A DNA stretch of 64,000 bases. Source: Streptococcus mitis SK564. Its GTDB lineage: Bacteria; Bacillota; Bacilli; Lactobacillales; Streptococcaceae. The stretch covers positions 35,053-99,052 of the forward strand of contig NZ_AEDU01000025.1 of NCBI RefSeq assembly GCF_000148525.1. The letters are read 5' to 3'. The position numbers and the translations under genes were made by a program. Positions 1 through 6,375 of the stretch are shown piece by piece (within the stretch, counting starts at the first letter, position 1; every line of letters begins with the position of its first letter). The notes beneath the pieces are model-generated. The model did not search any database, had not been told where the DNA came from, and saw only the letters and a list, made by a program, of their open reading frames with translations.

Positions 1-11
1 CTTTGCAACTC

Positions 12-902
12 CTAAAATGGTAGGTCTGGGAAGTTATCTTCGGACTTCCCTTTTATTGTTTTAGGCTTTTGATTCAAATAACCGTCAAACTTAGATCCGA
101 AAAGTGTTTCTGGTCTCAGATATTTAGAAAATTCAGGACTATCCTTCCATTCTGCCGTTTTAATATCTATCACCTGTTTAAAATCTTCAAGTGTATAGCC
201 TTCTTTGAATCGTGCTAGTAAAAGTCTTTTTGTCTTATCAACAAACTTATACCTCTTATTAGCTACTTGATTCAGATAAACAATAGGAATCCAAAGTTCT
301 TTATGTTTTGTTTTCTCTAAATCTTTTATAGCTGTTTCTTCAAGCCAAGTAGGAAAAGTGAAAGATGAGCTTTGCTCATTAGGCGAGGTTCCCTCGACTA
401 TATACTCTTTATTTATATCTAACTTTAAATCTTGCTCTAACTCTTTCTCTTTATCTATCTCTTTCTCTGTCCTACATGTAGATAACGTTGTAAAATTATT
501 AGATAACAATGTAAGATTTTTTTCTTTCTCTTGTTGCTCTTTGCGGTAGCTTCTCATATATGCAGCGTGGTTTGTTTCTTGTTGTACCAAAGCTTTTGCT
601 TGTGTTAACTCGGCATTTTTATCTTCATCAATCTGAATCAGACCACATTGCGTAAAATAAGCTATAGTCATAGATATATCATCTTCAGAAACATCTAATT
701 TCAAGGCCAGTTCTTCTTTTAAGGTTTCAAAGTACCCTTCGTAATACAGAATACAATCACTTTCAAGACTTTCTAACATCATGCGCATATAGATCACTGT
801 CATGGTATAGCCACCAGGCATACTTTTTAGTCGCTTAATAAATAGGTTATCAAAAAACTTCTTATCAATTTTCAACCAAAAATATACTTTAGTCTTCGCC
901 AT
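12..902 (-). CDS. Phage replisome-organiser-like replication protein
   Basis: This protein probably starts replication of the integrated element by binding its origin and recruiting the host helicase. Residues about 5-115 look like the winged-helix N-terminal domain of phage replisome organisers. After a charged linker rich in Lys and Glu, residues about 203-285 carry the conserved phage C-terminal domain of DnaD-like proteins (YLNQVANKRY, LLLARFKEGYTLEDFK and YLRPETLFGSKFDGYLN). Two ATG codons are adjacent. I chose the second because it lies a better distance from the GGGGG ribosome site. The gene overlaps the end of the HTH gene upstream, so it belongs to the leftward early operon. Just past its stop, AGGAG near the window edge suggests that another gene follows outside the window. 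Family assignment is fairly secure; the exact function is inferred. Confidence 0.8.
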   Translation of the reverse strand: MAKTKVYFWLKIDKKFFDNLFIKRLKSMPGGYTMTVIYMRMMLESLESDCILYYEGYFETLKEELALKLDVSEDDISMTIAYFTQCGLIQIDEDKNAELTQAKALVQQETNHAAYMRSYRKEQQEKEKNLTLLSNNFTTLSTCRTEKEIDKEKELEQDLKLDINKEYIVEGTSPNEQSSSFTFPTWLEETAIKDLEKTKHKELWIPIVYLNQVANKRYKFVDKTKRLLLARFKEGYTLEDFKQVIDIKTAEWKDSPEFSKYLRPETLFGSKFDGYLNQKPKTIKGKSEDNFPDLPF

Positions 903-1170
903 CATCTACCCCCAGGAACTTCAAAATATCCGTAACTTTGTAATAGACTTTTCTAGTATCTTCTAGCGGTGGTTGGTAACGTCTTAGTCCTGCAACTTCC
1001 CACTTTTGCAAGGTTTTGTATTTTATATCTAACTCGTCCATAGCTTCTTGTGCTGATATTAAACCAGTTAGTCGTGGTTTCGGTTGTTCTCGAACTGCTA
1101 GATAGTTTTCTATAACCGTGCTTATTCTATTAGTTAAATCATGTTCGCTTTCTTTACTCAAACTAAACAT
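889..1170 (-). CDS. MerR/excisionase-like helix-turn-helix protein
   Basis: The 93-residue product has a central helix-turn-helix of the MerR/excisionase type (SAQEAMDELDIKYKTLQKWEVAGL, about residues 40-63), followed by a short wing-like stretch that reads RKVYYKVTDILKFLG. Such proteins in phage satellites either direct excision together with the integrase or regulate early genes. It starts two bases after the stop of the preceding small gene and overlaps the replication gene that follows, so it is translated as part of the same operon. I cannot tell from sequence whether it is an excisionase or a transcription factor. Confidence 0.7.
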   Translation of the reverse strand: MFSLSKESEHDLTNRISTVIENYLAVREQPKPRLTGLISAQEAMDELDIKYKTLQKWEVAGLRRYQPPLEDTRKVYYKVTDILKFLGVDDGED

Positions 1171-1172
1171 AC

Positions 1173-1379
1173 TTAGCCCTCTTTACTGACCATTCCAAGC
1201 TGAATATATCGCCCATAATCAGGGCTTAAATCCTCGCTAGTCGTTTCAATCGTCTGTGTACTTTCTCGCTCGATTTGAGCGCTTTTTTTGCGGTATCGGT
1301 GGTTTAGATACATGAGAAAGCCAACCAATATCACGGTAAAAATAAGCGCCTGTGTATTGCTTAAATCTAGTTCATTCAT
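1173..1379 (-). CDS. Small single-pass membrane protein
   Basis: I do not recognise this 68-residue protein. It has one hydrophobic segment at about residues 10-28 (TQALIFTVILVGFLMYL), then a basic patch (HRYRKKS) and a polar tail, which predicts one membrane helix with the C-terminus in the cytoplasm. A longer reading frame exists upstream, but the ATG at 1377-1379 directly follows the stop of the previous gene, as expected for tight coupling in this operon. Its function is unknown. Confidence 0.55.
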   Translation of the reverse strand: MNELDLSNTQALIFTVILVGFLMYLNHRYRKKSAQIERESTQTIETTSEDLSPDYGRYIQLGMVSKEG

Positions 1380-1380
1380 G

Positions 1381-1584
1381 CTATGCCCTCGCTTTGTAAT
1401 TCTTGATATATAACTGTTGGGCTTGATGTTCCATCTTTTGGAAAGCTTCAACTTCCTTGATAGATACTTTGTTATCTAAAAAATCAATAATAAACTGTAA
1501 TAGATTTGGATTGTTAACCTTTAAATCGGCCATAAAATCATCAATTTCTACTTGAGTCATTTTCATTACATCTGGAATTTTCAT
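1381..1584 (-). CDS. Hypothetical small protein of the early operon
   Basis: I do not recognise this 67-residue, mostly helical acidic protein (MKIPDVMKMTQVEIDDFMADLK...). A longer in-frame start exists at 1677, but the internal ATG at 1582-1584 gives a compact protein and an overlap of about 44 bases with the previous gene, typical of phage early operons. It has no signal peptide or membrane segment. Its function is unknown. Confidence 0.5.
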   Translation of the reverse strand: MKIPDVMKMTQVEIDDFMADLKVNNPNLLQFIIDFLDNKVSIKEVEAFQKMEHQAQQLYIKNYKARA

Positions 1585-1846
1585 CTGACTTGTACCCCAA
1601 TTCTTCAAAATTCTCACAATTAAGGAGATAAACTGCAATCCCGTCCAACTCTCTATAGAGTTGTTCCATCTGGTCACGAATAACGCCTAACCCCTCTGTC
1701 ATCTGTCCAGATAAGATATCAGTATCTACTCTGTTATTTTTCGCCATTATCAGCGAATTACTCAACTGTCTGACTAATTCAATTCTGGGAAGCACATCTC
1801 CAAGTCTGCCTCCTTGCTCTTGAATTTCCTTTATGTTTAATGCCAT
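1541..1846 (-). CDS. Hypothetical small protein of the early operon
   Basis: The 101-residue product starts MALNIKEIQEQGGRLG and appears helical throughout, with a polar Asn/Asp/Ser-rich tail. The reading frame is open back to 1936, but the upstream 30 residues look non-coding, so I placed the start at the ATG at 1844-1846. It overlaps the next gene. I do not recognise the family and cannot assign a function. Confidence 0.5.
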   Translation of the reverse strand: MALNIKEIQEQGGRLGDVLPRIELVRQLSNSLIMAKNNRVDTDILSGQMTEGLGVIRDQMEQLYRELDGIAVYLLNCENFEELGYKSDENSRCNENDSSRN

Positions 1847-2012
1847 ATTGTTTTCCTGTGCCTTTTTTGTCTGTTTCCTATACGTAATTAGCACCACTCC
1901 AAACGCTGGGCGATTGCCCCTAGTTGGCGGACGCATGTAGTGATGTTTTGTGGGTAATCATCCACATTTTCGATAAACAAGTGCTTAGAATCGCCGTGTC
2001 AGCACTCGTTTT

Positions 2013-2041
2013 TCAAAACCTTTTCTAATTGCTTGCCTGCT
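2013..2041 (+). repeat. 29-bp perfect direct repeat, copy 1
   Basis: These 29 bases, beginning TCAAAACCTTTTC and ending TTGCCTGCT, occur again without mismatch at 6517-6545 in the same orientation. Copy 1 ends eight bases before the -35 of the predicted small RNA promoter. Neither copy lies at an obvious element end, so this is unlikely to be the attachment core. Confidence 0.85.
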
Positions 2042-2049
2042 ATTAGTTA

Positions 2050-2078
2050 TTGCTTCAGTAGCATTTTCATGCTATAAT
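2050..2078 (+). promoter_or_regulatory. Rightward promoter opposite the early operon
   Basis: TTGCTT at 2050-2055 and TATAAT at 2073-2078 are separated by 17 bases, with a TGC extension in front of the -10. It reads away from the surrounding leftward genes and into a hairpin with a T-run about 80 bases later. Confidence 0.6.
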
Positions 2079-2084
2079 CAAGAT

Positions 2085-2157
2085 ACGTTAAAAAACGTAT
2101 ACCTTTTATCCTGTCGCTTGCTCGCCTTGGCCAAAATTTGAGCAAGTGATTTTTTTA
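2085..2157 (+). ncRNA. Candidate small antisense-oriented RNA of about 70 nt
   Basis: A strong promoter ends at 2078 and an intrinsic terminator lies at 2115-2157: CGCTTGCTC pairs with GAGCAAGTG (nine pairs including one G-U) and is followed by TTTTTTT. The predicted transcript also begins with a 7-bp inverted repeat (ATACGTT...AACGTAT, 2083-2100). No open reading frame of useful size fits in it. It runs opposite to the early operon mRNA and touches the stop codon of the gene at 2155-2415. A counter-transcribed regulator of the replication genes downstream is one possibility, but this is inference. Confidence 0.45.
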
Positions 2158-2415
2158 TTTTCTTTTTGCATGATTACTACCTGACTTTGGTTTATAAATC
2201 AAATCTTTACTATCGATAAGATCTAGAATCCAACTAATTCCCTGTTCTACTGTTTCAAGAAATGCGCCTAGGTCTTCACTGTCCAAGTTCTCGTAGTTCA
2301 TACAAAGATATTCGGCTAGTTGTCTGTCTTTCTCAACTAGCTTTTTAAAATCCTTGGAATACTTAGGAATTTCTAACCCTTTGGCATTTGTAACTGTCTT
2401 AAATTCATTTTCCAT
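2155..2415 (-). CDS. Hypothetical 86-residue protein of the early operon
   Basis: The product is a soluble, helical, charged protein (MENEFKTVTNAKGLEIPKYSKDF...). TAGGAG lies about ten bases before the ATG. It sits 11 bases downstream of the Rha gene, in the same direction. I do not recognise a family and assign no function. Confidence 0.55.
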   Translation of the reverse strand: MENEFKTVTNAKGLEIPKYSKDFKKLVEKDRQLAEYLCMNYENLDSEDLGAFLETVEQGISWILDLIDSKDLIYKPKSGSNHAKRK

Positions 2416-2426
2416 TTTCTGTACTC

Positions 2427-3032
2427 CTATGCTTTAAAAATTAATTCCTTAATTTCTGAATATCCCCTATTCAAGTTAATCATCGCTATTGCCATATCTT
2501 CCAAACGCTGATAGTTTGTCAGTTCATCACTGGTTAAACTGTCAATACCGTTTCCACTTTCTCGCTCTTGCATGAGTTGAGACTTGTTTTTCCCTGTAGC
2601 TCCCTTTAGCAGTAAGTTTGTAAGTGTACTATAGGCATGCTTGGGCGCTTTCTCCCATGATTTGATAGCTTCGGTTAAGGTCTTGCGCTTTGGCTTTTCC
2701 AGTTCCCTTTGAAGATAGCGTTTAGAAAGTTCATCACGCATTTCAAAGAATGCTTTGACTAGGTTCATTTTGAATTGCCGTACTGGTTCGGTATTCTTTA
2801 GATAAGTGATCAGCAAGGTAGCCTGTTGCTCGTTCAGAAGATAGATTTTTTTCGGTTGCCCTCTCTTATCTAATTTATGGATTTTAAATCCAAGTATTCC
2901 CAACGCTTCAAAATCAGCTTTATTATCTCTGACTAAGCGTGTAATAGTATGGTGCTGTACTTCAGCACATTCGGCGATGATTTCGCTCGTAGTATACGGC
3001 TCTTTCTTGCCGTCCATGTAAACCAGTTCCAT
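2427..3032 (-). CDS. Rha-family phage regulatory protein
   Basis: The N-terminal residues about 10-100 match the pRha domain of phage regulators: YTTSEIIAECAEVQHHTITRLV forms a helix-turn-helix, and KKIYLLNEQQATLLITYLKN and FKMNLVKAFFEMRDEL are typical. The rest is a helical C-terminal region of about 100 residues. Rha proteins regulate phage genes and may interfere with related phages. The frame is open further upstream, but GAAAGGAG just before the ATG at 3030-3032 and the start of the conserved domain fix the start. It follows the Cro-like gene after a 238-base untranslated gap, in which I see only a small hairpin. Confidence 0.8.
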   Translation of the reverse strand: MELVYMDGKKEPYTTSEIIAECAEVQHHTITRLVRDNKADFEALGILGFKIHKLDKRGQPKKIYLLNEQQATLLITYLKNTEPVRQFKMNLVKAFFEMRDELSKRYLQRELEKPKRKTLTEAIKSWEKAPKHAYSTLTNLLLKGATGKNKSQLMQERESGNGIDSLTSDELTNYQRLEDMAIAMINLNRGYSEIKELIFKA

Positions 3033-3270
3033 TGGTTCACTCCTTTCTTCTTTTGTCAGTGCTTGCCACCTAAAACAGTACCAAGGTAAAGCATTAAGGT
3101 AGGGTAAAATCGGAGAATATGAAGCCCTACAAACCCTTGATACTGCTATAGGTAGCAAGCAAATTACACTAGCGAATATTTAGCTAGATCTGTTTATCAA
3201 TCCCCAGTGGTAAAGCACCACATGAGAAATCTGTAAATGTAGAGTAGTATTGCGATTAGTTCGCTCCTTT

Positions 3271-3459
3271 CTAATAGTCTTTGGCAAGCCATTCCATAAC
3301 ACTAGCATATATTCTTTTGGGCGCTTTATAATCTCCCTTCAAAATTTTAGGAACCGTTCTAGACGCTACACCAATTTCTAGAGCTAGTTCATAATTTTTT
3401 AGTTGCAAATCAGCTTTTTTCCTTCTTAATGCTTTCGCCTGTTCTTGTGTGATAAGCAT
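3271..3459 (-). CDS. Cro-like helix-turn-helix regulator
   Basis: This 62-residue protein is little more than one helix-turn-helix (KNYELALEIGVASRTVPKIL). It is the first gene of the leftward operon, directly opposite the XRE repressor, which is the position of Cro in phages and of the early activator in satellites. AAAGGAG stands before the ATG at 3457-3459; the longer upstream frame would cross the promoter and operators, so I rejected it. It probably competes with the repressor at the operators listed separately. Confidence 0.7.
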   Translation of the reverse strand: MLITQEQAKALRRKKADLQLKNYELALEIGVASRTVPKILKGDYKAPKRIYASVMEWLAKDY

Positions 3460-3484
3460 TTTTCTTTCTCCTTTCCCTTTTTTT

Positions 3485-3501
3485 ATTCTCATTTCAAGAA
3501 C
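3485..3501 (-). promoter_or_regulatory. Operator O1 of the repressor/cro switch
   Basis: Read on the minus strand this is GTTCTTGAAATGAGAAT. It fits the pattern GTTCTTNNNNTGAGAAT shared with 3545-3561 and, with two mismatches, 3515-3531. It lies just downstream of the leftward -10 box, so bound protein would block the early promoter. Confidence 0.75.
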
Positions 3502-3507
3502 AAATTG

Positions 3508-3536
3508 ATTATATAATCTTATTTTGAGAATGTCAA
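3508..3536 (-). promoter_or_regulatory. Leftward early promoter
   Basis: On the minus strand TTGACA (3531-3536) and TATAAT (3508-3513) are perfect consensus boxes separated by 17 bases. The promoter drives the Cro-like gene and the early operon. Operator O2 fills the spacer between the two boxes. Confidence 0.85.
3515..3531 (+). promoter_or_regulatory. Operator O2 of the repressor/cro switch
   Basis: AATCTTATTTTGAGAAT matches the GTTCTTNNNNTGAGAAT pattern except at its first two bases. Its centre is 30 bases from that of O1 and 30 from that of O3. It lies within the -35/-10 spacer of the leftward promoter. Confidence 0.65.
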
Positions 3537-3544
3537 GCATTTTT

Positions 3545-3561
3545 GTTCTTTTTTTGAGAAT
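3545..3561 (+). promoter_or_regulatory. Operator O3 of the repressor/cro switch
   Basis: GTTCTTTTTTTGAGAAT is the full pattern on the plus strand. It lies between the two divergent promoters, about 30 bases before the -10 of the repressor promoter, where it could mediate autoregulation. Confidence 0.7.
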
Positions 3562-3587
3562 TTTTTGTAGATAATATTTTTTTACTA

Positions 3588-3596
3588 TGATATAAT
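3588..3596 (+). promoter_or_regulatory. Repressor promoter (extended -10)
   Basis: TGATATAAT is a perfect extended -10 box located 34 bases before the repressor start codon. No good -35 hexamer stands at the usual distance, which fits an extended -10 promoter. Confidence 0.6.
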
Positions 3597-3630
3597 CAAT
3601 TCAAAAAGTACTTGAATTAGGTGGTATCAC

Positions 3631-4176
3631 ATGAAAATTAAACTTAAAGAACTGAGGGAGAAAGAAAAAATATCTTTAAATAAACTCAAAAACATTTTGA
3701 AAGAAGAATACGATATAACAGTATCCGATAGTCAACTAATGTACTACGAAAATGAAATTAGAAAACCTAGAGATGAAAATATATGGTCAGCTTTAGCTGA
3801 TCACTTCGGAGTAAGTGTCGCTTACTTATTAGGGCACGAAGATGAACAAAATATTTTAAAAATAATCCAAAGTAACGAATTTAAAAAATTACTTAATGAT
3901 ATAGATATTGAAAAAATAAATGAACTTAGTTCAACGTACAAAAACGTTGAAGAACATATAAATAATCCTGTAAAGTATGACAATTTTGGAAAAGGATTGC
4001 TTAATCATAGCCAATCGTATATGTTTACAATTGAAGAACTAATAACTGCTGATAAAGAAAAAAATACAAATTTTGCAGATATTTTAATCAACTATATTTC
4101 TTTAAATGACTATGATAAAAAAATAGCTTTTGATTTAGTTCAAAAATTATCTGATAGAGACGACGAAAAGGAGTAA
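3631..4176 (+). CDS. XRE-family phage-type repressor
   Basis: Residues about 3-65 form an XRE/lambda-repressor helix-turn-helix (LKELREKEKISLNKL... NIWSALADHFGVSVAYLLGHED). The remaining 115 residues are helical and without a recognisable protease or metal site; I see no Ser-Lys LexA-type autocleavage domain. It is transcribed away from the Cro-like gene across a 170-base gap with three operators, so it is the likely lysogeny repressor. It starts after AGGTGG. The DUF4177 gene follows after five bases, suggesting that the next genes are expressed in the integrated state. Confidence 0.85.
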   Translation: MKIKLKELREKEKISLNKLKNILKEEYDITVSDSQLMYYENEIRKPRDENIWSALADHFGVSVAYLLGHEDEQNILKIIQSNEFKKLLNDIDIEKINELSSTYKNVEEHINNPVKYDNFGKGLLNHSQSYMFTIEELITADKEKNTNFADILINYISLNDYDKKIAFDLVQKLSDRDDEKE

Positions 4177-4181
4177 ACCCC

Positions 4182-4451
4182 ATGGGATTTTTTGACACTG
4201 TAAAACAAGAGGGTAGTTTTTCTACCGCATCTGGAGTAAATGGACTACACTACGTTGTCCTTCAGGTAACTTTGAAAGAAAAGTTTTTCGGTACTGGATC
4301 AGGAAACCTTACAGAATTAGAAGATGTTATCAATAAACAAGCTTCAAAAGGTTATCGCCTTCATACCATCACAACCGCCAATGGTGGAAGCAAAGGTTTA
4401 GGCGGTGGTGACCGCATTCAGGCTACTATGGTTTTTGAGAAGATTCTATAA
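4182..4451 (+). CDS. DUF4177-family protein
   Basis: The 89-residue protein has the DUF4177 pattern: a beta strand (HYVVLQVTLKEK), an insertion containing GTGSGNLTELEDVINKQASKGYRLHTI, and a final strand reaching MVFEKIL. The Lys-Gly-Tyr-Arg-Leu stretch is typical of this family of small cytoplasmic proteins of unknown function. The start ATG lies five bases after the repressor stop, with AAGGAG just before, so it is translationally linked to the repressor. Its role is not known. Confidence 0.65.
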   Translation: MGFFDTVKQEGSFSTASGVNGLHYVVLQVTLKEKFFGTGSGNLTELEDVINKQASKGYRLHTITTANGGSKGLGGGDRIQATMVFEKIL

Positions 4452-4499
4452 AAATTCCCCATCTTTTATTAGAAAACATCAGCATATAGGAGGCTACTT

Positions 4500-5039
4500 A
4501 TGAAAAAATTACTAAGCACATCAGCTATTTTACTTTCTGCTACCGTTCTAGTAGCTTGCTCTAACAATCAATCAGCTACCAAAGATAGCTCGGAGAAAGC
4601 AAAAGCGGAGCAAAAAAATACTACTTCAACAAACACAAAAACCAAAGTAGATAACAGTAAATACGATAATATAATTTCTGAAATCAAATCAAAATTAGAT
4701 CCTGAATCAACTGGCGCAATAAGCGTTAAAATTCAAAATAACGTAATCGATTCAGATTCATCCGAACCGCATGATACAATCATGATTTTGCTAACTGGAA
4801 CGGCTAAAGATAGCGCAAAAGAGACTATGGACGCAATCAATTCAAATTCTGCTACAACTAATCAGCAAAATGCAATTACCGTATTTCGGATGTCTATATC
4901 TGAGTTTGCTAAAAAATTACCAGACGACAATACTACTCTTTCCCTTGGGTATGAAAAATCTGCTGATCAATACGACTTAATCGCAAAATCTTCAAAACAA
5001 AAAGATTTGATTCCTATTGGAGAACTCATCGTAAATTAA
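4500..5039 (+). CDS. Lipoprotein of unknown function, element cargo
   Basis: The N-terminus is a clear lipoprotein signal: a positive start, a hydrophobic core and the lipobox LVAC with Cys at residue 20. The next 30 residues are a Ser/Thr/Lys/Gln-rich spacer as in surface lipoproteins. The rest (about residues 55-179) is a small mixed alpha/beta domain that I do not recognise. AGGAGG stands seven bases before the ATG. It lies downstream of the repressor and the DUF4177 gene and is probably expressed with them. An exported protein in this position could affect superinfection or host surface properties, but that is a guess. Confidence 0.7.
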   Translation: MKKLLSTSAILLSATVLVACSNNQSATKDSSEKAKAEQKNTTSTNTKTKVDNSKYDNIISEIKSKLDPESTGAISVKIQNNVIDSDSSEPHDTIMILLTGTAKDSAKETMDAINSNSATTNQQNAITVFRMSISEFAKKLPDDNTTLSLGYEKSADQYDLIAKSSKQKDLIPIGELIVN

Positions 5040-5311
5040 AAAATCCCCTATATTCGCCAATAGCAACCATCGTTTCATGGTCTATTGTGCAAAAACAGGG
5101 GAAATTGAAGAATAGAAAGCCAATTTTACAGACTAAAGTGCAAAAAACGGCAAAATTGACAAATAGTAAAAGACAAGTCTGCTACTGCTGACTTGTCTAA
5201 CAATGCAATAAAAGCAACTTTCCCAGCGTTGAGTTTTTTCGATACTCAAAAATTTTAAAAAAACAAACTAAAAATATTGACAAAAACTAAAAATTACAGT
5301 ATTATTAGGCA
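5040..5311. other. Non-coding stretch with hairpins and a degenerate repeat
   Basis: No protein gene is visible. Three inverted repeats occur: a nested one at 5045-5101 (CCCCT...AGGGG outside, CAATAG...CTATTG and ACCAT...ATGGT inside), a 9-bp one at 5171-5198 (AGACAAGTC...GACTTGTCT), and TTGAGT...ACTCAA at 5229-5249. The first two are followed by T-runs only when read leftward, so they could terminate leftward transcripts. Two similar blocks of about 32 bases, GTGCAAAAA(N)GG...AAATTG...AATAG, begin at 5087 and 5138. Confidence 0.5.
5277..5305 (+). promoter_or_regulatory. Promoter of the Abi-associated RNA
   Basis: TTGACA at 5277-5282 and TATTAT at 5300-5305 are separated by 17 bases. Transcription should start near 5312, about 90 bases before the Abi_2 start codon. 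Confidence 0.8.
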
Positions 5312-5384
5312 ATGAGAAGAGTTTCTGCTCCCAAGGGAACAGAGTACGCGAAACACCGCCTAGTTCTACTAGGTGGTGTTTTTG
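5312..5384 (+). ncRNA. Candidate structured RNA upstream of the Abi_2 gene
   Basis: The predicted transcript starts at a strong promoter and ends in a near-perfect 13-bp hairpin (5351-5363 with 5369-5381, one G-U pair, loop TTCTA) followed by T residues. Its 5' half can fold as well: GTTTC at 5321-5325 is complementary to GAAAC at 5350-5354, and between them CTG, CC, GG and CAG can form a small inner stem. The GAAAC partner overlaps the terminator stem by four bases, so the two pairings may be alternatives. The hairpin lies 16 bases before the Abi_2 ribosome site, so the protein is expected only from read-through. From memory, a conserved structured RNA has been described next to AbiF-type genes; this may be that class. 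Confidence 0.6.
5351..5384 (+). terminator. Terminator/attenuator between RNA and Abi_2 gene
   Basis: A 13-bp stem with a five-base loop, AAACACCGCCTAG against CTAGGTGGTGTTT, runs into TTTTTG. It should end most transcripts and keep expression of the Abi_2 gene low relative to the RNA. Confidence 0.8.
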
Positions 5385-5400
5385 TATATAAGGAACATAT

Positions 5401-6375
5401 ATGAAACCATTTCAAACATTAGATGAACAAATAAAACTTCTCCAGTCTAGAGGTTTAGAAATAGATAACATAGAAGAATGTAAAAGATACCTTCTAACTA
5501 ACAACTATTACAACGTCGTCAACGGATATAGTAAGTTTTTTCAAACATCAAAAGATAAATTTATAGCTGGTGCAGACTTTAGAGAAATAGCTGCAACACA
5601 CTTTTACGATAAAGAAATTAAATCAGCTTTTTTAAAAGCAATTATAGATGCAGAAAAACACTTTAAATCCGTACTGGCATATCGTTTTTCAGAAGCATAT
5701 CCAACACCATACGCTTATCTAGATATTAATAATTTTGAAACACAAAAAGATACAAAAAGGCTAGCACAAATTACTAATTTAATCAGTATATTAGCTAGAA
5801 TACTCAATGATTATAATAAGGATAAGCAAAACAATTCTATAAAACACCACTATAAACAACATGGCGTTGTTCCTTTCTGGGTTATCATCAATGAACTTAC
5901 ATTAGGGCAAGCATTTAACTTTTATAGAAATCTAAACACTGATATAAAAAATCAAATAGCTAGAGATTTATCACCATTCTTACAGGAAAATATTGAATAC
6001 ATCCAAAATAGACCTAGTAAAGACCTTTTAAGTGGAAAGGCTTTAGAAAGTATTATTAAAAATATACTAGAAATTAGAAATATCACTGCTCACAATAATA
6101 AGCTTTTCAATTATAAATGTCGTGAGAATCTTCCACAACTAGCTTATTTCCACTATTACAATAACAATGCTAATACGTCAAGACAATCTGTATATTATGT
6201 TTTTCTTGCCTTGCAATGCCTACTTGCTTCCACACAATACGCTCAATTACATAACACTATTATTAAAAGAACCAAAGCTCTAAATAAAAAAGCGCACTCC
6301 ATTGAAGCCGGCATTGTATTGGACACACTTGGATTTCCGCATAATTGGTATAATATCACTGACACATTAAGATAG
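5401..6375 (+). CDS. Abi_2-family (AbiD/AbiF-like) abortive infection protein
   Basis: This 324-residue protein has the hallmarks of the Abi_2 family: an N-terminal LLxxNNYYxxxNGYSKFF stretch (residues 31-47), FYDKEIKSAFLKAIIDAEKHFKSVLAY (68-94), and VVPFWVIINELTLGQAFNFYRNL (156-178). RNITAH at residues 226-231 is an R-x4-H motif as in HEPN ribonucleases, so RNA cleavage is a plausible activity. Proteins of this family stop phage growth, often at the cost of the cell. AAGGAA stands before the ATG. The gene is immediately preceded by a small structured RNA and terminator, suggesting RNA-based control or a protein-RNA complex. Its AT-rich codon use matches the element and not the flanking housekeeping genes. 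Confidence 0.88.
   Translation: MKPFQTLDEQIKLLQSRGLEIDNIEECKRYLLTNNYYNVVNGYSKFFQTSKDKFIAGADFREIAATHFYDKEIKSAFLKAIIDAEKHFKSVLAYRFSEAYPTPYAYLDINNFETQKDTKRLAQITNLISILARILNDYNKDKQNNSIKHHYKQHGVVPFWVIINELTLGQAFNFYRNLNTDIKNQIARDLSPFLQENIEYIQNRPSKDLLSGKALESIIKNILEIRNITAHNNKLFNYKCRENLPQLAYFHYYNNNANTSRQSVYYVFLALQCLLASTQYAQLHNTIIKRTKALNKKAHSIEAGIVLDTLGFPHNWYNITDTLR

Larger units (their letters stand above)
1847..2154. other. Gap of about 300 bases in the early operon
   Basis: I see no protein gene here that I can support. The gap holds one copy of a 29-bp repeat (2013-2041), a rightward promoter (2050-2078), an inverted repeat (2083-2100) and a rightward terminator (2115-2157), which together suggest a small RNA. 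The part from 1850 to 2010 shows nothing I can name. Confidence 0.5.

Noticed and set aside
2013..2041. The 29-bp repeat as the attachment core of the element
   Set aside because: One copy is before the integrase and the other within the early operon, so recombination would split the element; the expected core should lie right of the integrase and left of the window.
5045..5101. The nested hairpin as an insertion-sequence end
   Set aside because: No transposase, target duplication or matching second end is visible; a leftward terminator explains it better.
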